Assembly: GCF_030552895.1 (NCBI RefSeq)
Contig: NZ_CP130649.1
Location: 1,302,001 to 1,366,000 of the forward strand
Reading direction: 5' to 3'
Source: Tatumella ptyseos
GTDB lineage: Bacteria > Pseudomonadota > Gammaproteobacteria > Enterobacterales > Enterobacteriaceae
DNA: 64,000 nt
In this document: positions 58,188-64,000 of the stretch, in pieces
Numbering within the stretch: the first letter of the stretch is position 1
How the letters are laid out: each line of letters opens with the position of its first letter
Made by a program: the position numbers and the translations under genes
Notes under the pieces: generated by a model
Database searches by the model: none
Told to the model about the DNA's origin: nothing
What the model saw: the letters and a program-made list of their open reading frames with translations, nothing else

Positions 58188-58884
58188 TTCACCTTTATTA
58201 CAGTGTTCAGCCTTATGCAAAACCTATCGTGAAGGCGCAGTCAGTACCGAAGTGTTGAAGCAGGTTAGCTTTAGTATTGCAGAACGGGAGCTGGTCTCGA
58301 TTATTGGTAGTTCAGGTTCGGGGAAAAGTACCTTGCTGCATTTATTGGGTGGCTTGGACCAACCGACCTCGGGTGAGGTACTCTTCAAGGGGAAATCCCT
58401 CAATACGATGAGTGCGTCAGCAAAAGCCGATTTGCGTAATCAACATCTTGGCTTTATCTATCAATTTCACCACTTGTTACCCGATTTCACTGCTTTAGAA
58501 AATGTCGCCATGCCGCTTTTAATTGGCGGGTGCTCCCCCCAAGAGGCGACTCACCGCGCAGATGAAATGCTAAAAGCGGTTGGCTTAAGCCCGCGAGGTA
58601 AACACCGTCCTTCCGAGTTATCGGGTGGAGAACGCCAACGTGTCGCCATCGCCCGAGCCTTAGTAAATAAGCCGAGTTTAGTGATGGCTGATGAACCGAC
58701 AGGGAACCTTGATGCACGAAATGCCGATGCGATATTCGCGCTACTGGGTGAGTTGAATCAGAGCCAAGGGACCGCCTTCCTGGTGGTGACGCACGATTTG
58801 GCGCTTGCTAAACGCTTAGACCGTCAGATGGAAATGCGTGACGGTGTTTTACATGCTCAGCCGGTCTTACAAGGGGTGAGTTAA
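58180..58884 (+). CDS. lolD: Lipoprotein-releasing ATP-binding protein LolD
   Basis: ATPase of LolCDE. 234 residues (E. coli 233). Walker [11 protein letters not shown]-loop FIYQFHH, signature [15 protein letters not shown], Walker [12 protein letters not shown] and switch His VVTHD are all present. Its start lies inside lolC and its stop shares a base with the lolE ATG, so the three genes are tightly coupled. It powers lipoprotein release from the inner membrane. Confidence 0.98.
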   Translation: MNNSPLLQCSALCKTYREGAVSTEVLKQVSFSIAERELVSIIGSSGSGKSTLLHLLGGLDQPTSGEVLFKGKSLNTMSASAKADLRNQHLGFIYQFHHLLPDFTALENVAMPLLIGGCSPQEATHRADEMLKAVGLSPRGKHRPSELSGGERQRVAIARALVNKPSLVMADEPTGNLDARNADAIFALLGELNQSQGTAFLVVTHDLALAKRLDRQMEMRDGVLHAQPVLQGVS

Positions 58885-60128
58885 TGCGCGGCTCTCTCTC
58901 TTTTCTACTGGCACTACGCTTTAGTCGAGGCCGTCGTCGCGGCGGAATGGTCTCGTTGATTTCGGTCCTCTCAACGGCAGGGATTGCATTGGGTGTTGCG
59001 GTACTCATTATTGGCCTGAGTGCCATGAATGGCTTCGAGCGGGAATTAAACAAACGTATCTTGGATGTCGTGCCTCATGGTGAGATTATTCCAGTACACC
59101 AACCTTTTCAGCAGTGGCAATCTTTACTGGCTCCCATTGAGCAGGTAAAGGGCGTTGCCGCCGCCGCCCCCTTTATTACCTTCACCGGATTGATTGAAAG
59201 TGCGCAAAAGTTACAGGCCATTCAGGTTAAAGGCGTCGATCCTCAGCAAGAAACAAAATTAAGTAGTTTGCCTCAATTTGTCCAAAACAATGCGTGGTCC
59301 TCGTTTCATGCAGGGCAGCAGCAGATCATTATTGGCGGTGGAATTGCAAAAAGTCTCGGTCTGAAGGTAGGGGACTGGCTAACGATACTGATCCCAAATA
59401 ATGATCAGCAGAATAAACTGCTTCAGCCTAAGCGTATTCGTTTACAAGTGAGTGGCATCTTACAGTTGAGCGGCATGCTTGACCACAGTTTAGCCTTAGT
59501 GCCATTAACCGATGCACAACACTATTTAGATATGAATCAGTCGGTGACGGGGATTGCGTTGAAGATGCGAGATCCATTCCAAGCGCCAGCGATTGTTCGA
59601 GCGGCCGGTGAAGCGACGCATAGTTATGTCTACATTCGTAACTGGACTTCAGATTTTGGCTATATGTATCGTGATATCCAGATGATCCGTGCCATCATGT
59701 ACCTAGCAATGATCTTGGTGATTGGGGTGGCCTGCTTCAATATCGTCTCTACCCTGGTGATGGCCGTGAAAGATAAAAGCAGTGATATTGCTGTGCTTCG
59801 TACTTTAGGCGCGAAAGATCGTCTGATTCGTGCCATATTTATCTGGTATGGATTATTAGCAGGAATTACCGGTAGCGTGATGGGGGTCGTGCTCGGCGTG
59901 TTAGGGGCGTTAAACTTAACTCGTCTGATTAAAGGCATTGAATCGTTTACCGGGCATCATTTCCTCTCTGGGGATATCTATTTTATCGATTTTTTACCCT
60001 CAGTGCTGCATTGGAGTGACGTCGTTATCGTTCTATTCTGTGCCTTAGTGTTGAGTTTACTGGCCAGCTGGTATCCAGCTCGTCGGGCAAGTCGTATTAA
60101 TCCTGCGCGAGTCTTAAGCGGGCAGTAA
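58884..60128 (+). CDS. lolE: Lipoprotein-releasing ABC transporter permease LolE
   Basis: Second permease of LolCDE, paralog of LolC, which binds the incoming lipoprotein. 414 residues as in E. coli. An N-terminal TM helix, the periplasmic domain, and three C-terminal TM helices (about 265-410) are visible. The conserved start [31 protein letters not shown] and end [18 protein letters not shown] match. It ends 60 bp before cobB. Confidence 0.97.
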   Translation: MRGSLSFLLALRFSRGRRRGGMVSLISVLSTAGIALGVAVLIIGLSAMNGFERELNKRILDVVPHGEIIPVHQPFQQWQSLLAPIEQVKGVAAAAPFITFTGLIESAQKLQAIQVKGVDPQQETKLSSLPQFVQNNAWSSFHAGQQQIIIGGGIAKSLGLKVGDWLTILIPNNDQQNKLLQPKRIRLQVSGILQLSGMLDHSLALVPLTDAQHYLDMNQSVTGIALKMRDPFQAPAIVRAAGEATHSYVYIRNWTSDFGYMYRDIQMIRAIMYLAMILVIGVACFNIVSTLVMAVKDKSSDIAVLRTLGAKDRLIRAIFIWYGLLAGITGSVMGVVLGVLGALNLTRLIKGIESFTGHHFLSGDIYFIDFLPSVLHWSDVVIVLFCALVLSLLASWYPARRASRINPARVLSGQ

Positions 60129-60137
60129 ATTTAAGAT

Positions 60138-60159
60138 GTGCTCGCCTGAATGCGAGCAC
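60138..60159 (+). terminator. Hairpin between lolE and cobB
   Basis: 8-bp stem GTGCTCGC / GCGAGCAC with a 6-nt loop. The T tail is weak, so it may be a partial terminator before cobB. Confidence 0.45.
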
Positions 60160-60188
60160 AATGTTCAATGTGTTCTGCAGGAGTTTTC

Positions 60189-61019
60189 ATGCGTACCAGC
60201 AACCGTCGTCGTATTCGCGTCGCCCGTTTCAAAAAGAACAAGCGAAAAATGCGCCAACGCTTTCGACAATCCTATTTCGAAGATGCACGCATAGCGAAAC
60301 TCGTTTCGACACCTTTGCCCAAAGTCGTGATATTGACTGGGGCCGGGATTTCAGCAGAATCGGGAATAGCGACGTTCCGCGCTGCGGACGGGTTGTGGGA
60401 GAATCATTCGATAGAAGATATTGCCACACCAGAGGGTTATCAACGTGATCCGCAACAAGTTCATGATTTTTACAATGCGCGTCGTCGTCAGTTGCAATCA
60501 CCGCAAATAATGCCCAACAATGCGCACCGCGCGTTAGCCAAGTTGGGTACCCTGTTAGGCGATAATTTACTCATCGTGACGCAAAATATCGATAATCTCC
60601 ATGAGCGGGCCAGTAGCGCAAATGTCATCCATATGCACGGTGAGCTGCTTAAAGCGCGTTGTACTCAAAGCCAACAAGTCATCACTTGGTTAGACGATCT
60701 GCAACCGACCGACCGTTGCACCTGTTGTCAATTCCCGGCCCCATTACGTCCACACGTTGTGTGGTTTGGTGAAATGCCGCTACAGATGGAAGGAATTTAT
60801 CAGGCCATTGCCGAGTGTGATATCTTCATCGCAGTGGGGACATCGGGTCAAGTCTATCCAGCCGCCGGTTTTGTGCATGAAGCGAAAAACCAAGGTGCAG
60901 AGACGATTGAGTTTAATCTCGAGCCAACGGCGTCGAAAGAAGAGTTTATTGAAGGCCATTATGGCCCAGCCTCGCAAACACTCCCAGCATGGGTGGAGAT
61001 GTTTCTTAGCCAATGTTGA
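60189..61019 (+). CDS. cobB: NAD-dependent protein deacylase (sirtuin) CobB
   Basis: Removes acetyl and other acyl groups from protein lysines using NAD; activates acetyl-CoA synthetase among others. 276 residues (E. coli 279, long form) from the ATG at 60189, with AGGAG 6 nt upstream. A basic N-terminal tail ([19 protein letters not shown]) is followed by [25 protein letters not shown], catalytic His in HMHGEL, zinc cysteines CTQSQ and CTCCQ, and [13 protein letters not shown]. Confidence 0.96.
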   Translation: MRTSNRRRIRVARFKKNKRKMRQRFRQSYFEDARIAKLVSTPLPKVVILTGAGISAESGIATFRAADGLWENHSIEDIATPEGYQRDPQQVHDFYNARRRQLQSPQIMPNNAHRALAKLGTLLGDNLLIVTQNIDNLHERASSANVIHMHGELLKARCTQSQQVITWLDDLQPTDRCTCCQFPAPLRPHVVWFGEMPLQMEGIYQAIAECDIFIAVGTSGQVYPAAGFVHEAKNQGAETIEFNLEPTASKEEFIEGHYGPASQTLPAWVEMFLSQC

Positions 61020-61028
61020 GATCGTTAA

Positions 61029-61050
61029 GGGCAGTCATGCTTGACTGCCC
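61029..61050. terminator. Probable bidirectional terminator between cobB and roxA
   Basis: Perfect 9-bp stem GGGCAGTCA / TGACTGCCC with a TGCT loop between converging genes; short T content on both sides. Confidence 0.6.
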
Positions 61051-61057
61051 GTTATCC

Positions 61058-62197
61058 TTATTCCTCGTCTTCCTCTGCCTCTTCACCGAAATGCCAATAA
61101 CCCGCATTAATTAATCCGGTAAGCTGCGTTAATAGGCTGTTATTCTCAATTAAGGGAAGTAACTGTTCAGCCTCAATCTCTGCCTTGTCGGCTAACAGAC
61201 TTAGGAATAGAGGGTCTGGGCTGGAAAAACGCTCACCATTAATAAAGGTGTAAGACGCTAATTGTAAAACTTTTAACCCGCCGATACGGTGTAAAGCAGC
61301 CCCTTCCTCTAACGCGTCGCGGACTTCGTCTTCTTGATAAGCCGGTTGGGGAGGCGCGATATCTAATTCATGGCGTGATTGGGAAAGAAACTCACCTAAC
61401 CAAGGCGTGAAATCTTCAGAATTCAATAATCCGCTCATCATGTCACGAAGGCGAGCGGCTTCTTCATCTAAGATCGTTGCAGCGTTATCGCGAAGGCGCA
61501 AAGAGGGATCTTCGTAACGACGACTACCGAGCTCTTGTGCCAGGACATAATCGGCGAATCCACTTAGCAGTTCTTTGCCCGATGGCGCGCGAAAACCGAC
61601 TGAATAATTCAGTGAGTTTTCTAATGAATAACCCTCATGCGGGAAGCCGGGGGGAATATACACTAAGTCCCCGGGTTCAAGGATCTCATCGATGATCGCT
61701 TCGAAGGGTGTCACTTGTAGCAAATCAGGATGCGGGGAATGTTGAGCGATCACATCATTATTACCGACTCGCCAACGACGACGACCCGCACCCTGTATGA
61801 TGAATACATCATATTGATCTAAATGAGGTCCAACGCCGCCATCAGGGACGGAGAAAGAGATCATCAAATCATCCATTCGCCAGTCAGATAAGGCCCGAAA
61901 GGGTTGCATCAGCTCTGCCGCCGCAGGATGCCAGTGATTAACTGCTTGGACGAGAAGTGACCAGTGGCTTTCGGTTAAGTGATCAAAATCGGTAAAAGGT
62001 CCATGCGCAACTTGCCAACCGGCGTCAGTCTGGCTGACTAATCGGCTATCCACTTCATTTTCCATTGCCAACCCAGCAAGTTCATCGGGACTGATGGGAT
62101 CCTGAAAATTAGCAAAGGCTTGACGGATGACGACTGGCTTTTTCTGCCAATAGGTTGCGAGAAATGTAGGCCAGTCAATGGCGAGTTCGAAAGACAT
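61058..62197 (-). CDS. roxA: Ribosomal protein L16 arginine hydroxylase (JmjC)
   Basis: 2-oxoglutarate/Fe(II) oxygenase that hydroxylates Arg81 of ribosomal protein L16; formerly ycfD. 379 residues (E. coli 373). JmjC metal ligands HxD in GPHLDQYDVF and the distal His in PHEGYSLENS, with the family NYSVGFRAP following. A C-terminal winged-helix-like dimerisation part completes it. The N-terminus matches family members. It is convergent to cobB and lies downstream of phoPQ on the same strand. Confidence 0.95.
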   Translation of the reverse strand: MSFELAIDWPTFLATYWQKKPVVIRQAFANFQDPISPDELAGLAMENEVDSRLVSQTDAGWQVAHGPFTDFDHLTESHWSLLVQAVNHWHPAAAELMQPFRALSDWRMDDLMISFSVPDGGVGPHLDQYDVFIIQGAGRRRWRVGNNDVIAQHSPHPDLLQVTPFEAIIDEILEPGDLVYIPPGFPHEGYSLENSLNYSVGFRAPSGKELLSGFADYVLAQELGSRRYEDPSLRLRDNAATILDEEAARLRDMMSGLLNSEDFTPWLGEFLSQSRHELDIAPPQPAYQEDEVRDALEEGAALHRIGGLKVLQLASYTFINGERFSSPDPLFLSLLADKAEIEAEQLLPLIENNSLLTQLTGLINAGYWHFGEEAEEDEE

Positions 62198-62264
62198 AAT
62201 ACCCTCAAAGAGTGAAAAAACTTGCGAGAGTATATCAGTCTGGCAATAAGAATGAGACAGGAAT

Positions 62265-63731
62265 TCAAATCATCTGATCAGCAAAGATAATTTCCATCCG
62301 TGTGCCGCCCCAATGACTGCGAGAGACACGTATTTCCCCAGCATAGTTTTCAACGATTTCTCGCGCAAGGGACAAACCGATGCCTTGGCCAGGTCGTAAG
62401 GTGTCTACACGATGTCCGCGCTGGAAAATCATCTCTCGGCGCGCGGCAGGAATACCTGGGCCATCGTCATCAATGTATAAGGTCAGTGTCGTATCATCCT
62501 GTCGAGCACTGATATGAATGAATTCAAGACAGTATTTGCAGGCATTATCTAAAACATTCCCCATTACTTCGACCAAGTCATCACGGTTTCCTGAAAATGT
62601 GAGCTCGGGAGAGAGTTCGACAGTGATATCAACCCCTTTATTTTGATAGACCTTATTAAGTGCTGCGCAGAGACTATCAATGAGGGGAGCGACTGCATGT
62701 ATCTCACGATTTAACAGGTTATTTTCCGCCTGAAGACTGGCTCGATGTAAATAATAGCCGACTTGTTGTGAAATACGACTTATCTGTTCAAGCATCAACG
62801 GCTCAGCTTCTTCAATCTGTATTGGCTTCGCTCCACGTAGTGAGCGGAGCGTACTTTGTAAAACCGCCAAGGGAGTCTTCAAGCTATGCGTCAGATCAGA
62901 AAGTGTGGTGTGGTAACGACTACTGCGTTTACGTTCACTTTTGAGTAGCAAATTAAGATTGCTCACTAATCCTTTTAGCTCTTTAGGCGGTGAATCGCCC
63001 AACGATTCCCGTTGTCCAGATTCCAGCGCTTTCAACTCAGCCGACAGTTGCCCGATAGGCTTCAAGCTCCAATGAGCCGCAAGCCACAATAGCGGGATGA
63101 CTAATAAGAAGTTTGCGGCTAAGACATAGTTAAACCATGACCAAACTAGTTCACTGTGTTGGAGTTCTTGTGGGATGGAATCCACGACTACGATGGTGAG
63201 GGCAGGTAATGTGGCCGTAGCATCATAACGGCTGACAGCAACCGAGTGAGTAAAAGTATCATCACTATCCAGTTCTGCAATTTTCTTTTGAGCTTTACGG
63301 TTATTACCGATCGCCGCTACGCTGACTTTATTACTGGCATCAATTTCATAAAAATTGTTGGTATGAAGCCAGCTTTGAGAGATGCTGCGTCGAATCTCAG
63401 GAACATCGCGCAATTGCCAGAGTAATCGGCCATGTTCATCATAGATATAAACCAGTGTAGGGAAATTCAGCTTTAAGTTATCAGGGCGGTCGATCACCAG
63501 TTGATTATCACGCCATTGGGCAAGGGTAAAAAAAAGATTACTTTCACCGCGCATCACCTGATAAGTATTCTTATCAAAACTAATCATATAGCCGACTACC
63601 GCCACGACGCCGTAACAGAGTGAAATAATGAGCACGAGGGCAGAGGCTGCTAGCAAAAAGCGCCCGCGTAAAGATAGCGGAAATAAGGAAAATAGTGTAA
63701 AGGGTGACGAGCGCGTAGTGCTATGGGGCAT
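62265..63731 (-). CDS. phoQ: Sensor histidine kinase PhoQ
   Basis: Inner-membrane sensor for low magnesium, acid and antimicrobial peptides, which phosphorylates PhoP. 488 residues (E. coli 486). Two TM helices (about 25-48 and 200-222) flank the PAS-like sensor. HAMP is followed by the phosphorylated His282 in DLTHSLKTP and the ATP-binding N/G boxes ([28 protein letters not shown]). The E. coli acidic patch (EDDDDAE) is replaced here by ELDSDD at 153-158 with basic RKAQKK before it. It overlaps phoP by 11 bp. Confidence 0.96.
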   Translation of the reverse strand: MPHSTTRSSPFTLFSLFPLSLRGRFLLAASALVLIISLCYGVVAVVGYMISFDKNTYQVMRGESNLFFTLAQWRDNQLVIDRPDNLKLNFPTLVYIYDEHGRLLWQLRDVPEIRRSISQSWLHTNNFYEIDASNKVSVAAIGNNRKAQKKIAELDSDDTFTHSVAVSRYDATATLPALTIVVVDSIPQELQHSELVWSWFNYVLAANFLLVIPLLWLAAHWSLKPIGQLSAELKALESGQRESLGDSPPKELKGLVSNLNLLLKSERKRSSRYHTTLSDLTHSLKTPLAVLQSTLRSLRGAKPIQIEEAEPLMLEQISRISQQVGYYLHRASLQAENNLLNREIHAVAPLIDSLCAALNKVYQNKGVDITVELSPELTFSGNRDDLVEVMGNVLDNACKYCLEFIHISARQDDTTLTLYIDDDGPGIPAARREMIFQRGHRVDTLRPGQGIGLSLAREIVENYAGEIRVSRSHWGGTRMEIIFADQMI

Positions 63732-64000
63732 CGAAGCGGTATCCTAGCCCACGTAATGTTGTGATCACATCATGGGGATAATGTTGTTGCATCTTTTTCC
63801 GTAAGCGCCCCATTAATACATCAATGGTATGGCCTTCACGCAGATCCGCATCGGGATAGAGTTGTAGCATTAACGATTCTTTACTGATGACTTTGCCCGC
63901 ATTAATGATCAACGTTTCGACGATGGTGTACTCAAAGGTGGTGAGTTTTACCGGATGCTGATCAATCGTCAGCTCTTTTCCAGAGAGGTCGATGAGAAAA
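63721..64000 (-). CDS. phoP: Response regulator PhoP, partial at right edge
   Basis: DNA-binding response regulator partner of PhoQ. Only the C-terminal 92 or so residues are in the window: the winged-helix output domain, with [13 protein letters not shown], the recognition helix around [18 protein letters not shown] and the wing [12 protein letters not shown], all close to E. coli. The receiver domain with the phosphorylated Asp lies beyond the right edge. Its TAG stop overlaps the phoQ ATG region by 11 bp, so the two form a phoPQ operon. Confidence 0.96.
   Translation of the reverse strand, partial: FLIDLSGKELTIDQHPVKLTTFEYTIVETLIINAGKVISKESLMLQLYPDADLREGHTIDVLMGRLRKKMQQHYPHDVITTLRGLGYRFDAP

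Noticed and set aside
1..64000. CRISPR arrays, tRNA or rRNA genes, insertion sequences, prophage genes
   Set aside because: No spaced direct repeats, tRNA cloverleaf, transposase or phage reading frame was seen; the backbone is syntenic with E. coli.

Overview
This is chromosomal backbone DNA of a motile, Gram-negative enterobacterium. Almost every gene has a close E. coli counterpart in the same order: opgGH to pyrC, grxB/rimJ/murJ, the flg cluster, rne/rluC, the fab cluster, tmk/holB, lpoB/nagZ/ndh, mfd, lolCDE/cobB and roxA/phoQP. Divergence from E. coli, the missing genes and a membrane-bound sugar-acid dehydrogenase suggest Erwiniaceae (something like Tatumella or Rosenbergiella). That placement is inference, not a database result.

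Layout. 1-5.8 kb: osmoregulated glucan synthesis (opgG, cut by the left edge, and opgH), yceK, msyB, trhO. 5.9-9.1 kb: an exported phosphoesterase where E. coli has yceIJ, then solA and bssS. 9.2-16.7 kb: pyrC, followed by an accessory block absent from the E. coli order. The block holds an alcohol dehydrogenase divergent from an HxlR-type regulator, a short-chain dehydrogenase, and a three-gene flavocytochrome dehydrogenase operon of gluconate 2-dehydrogenase type. 16.9-20.5 kb: grxB-yceB, rimJ, murJ. 20.5-31.9 kb: flgN-flgM-flgA on the minus strand and flgB to flgL on the plus strand. 32-37 kb: rne with its long leader, rluC and yceF. 37.2-45.2 kb: yceD-rpmF-plsX-fabH-fabD-fabG-acpP-fabF-pabC-mltG. 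45.2-49.8 kb: tmk-holB-ycfH, hinT-ycfL-lpoB-thiK. 49.9-53.2 kb: nagZ, ndh, ycfJ. 53.3-64 kb: mfd, lolCDE, cobB, roxA, phoQ, and phoP cut by the right edge.

How the genes work together. The flg genes build the basal-body rod, rings, hook and hook-filament junction, with FlgM/FlgN timing late expression; two sigma-28 promoters (before flgM and before flgK) are readable. The yceD-to-mltG stretch links ribosomal protein L32 with phospholipid and fatty-acid synthesis. Several lipoprotein and envelope functions (LolCDE, LpoB, MltG, MurJ, NagZ, OpgGH, PhoPQ) are concentrated here. The accessory oxidoreductases would feed electrons from periplasmic sugar oxidation into the respiratory chain, alongside the FNR-boxed NADH dehydrogenase gene ndh.

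I found no CRISPR array, tRNA, rRNA, insertion sequence or prophage. The most interesting material is the 10.5-16.7 kb redox block with its palindromic operator candidate and clean promoter, plus several readable regulatory leaders (pyrC, rne, yceD, ndh).
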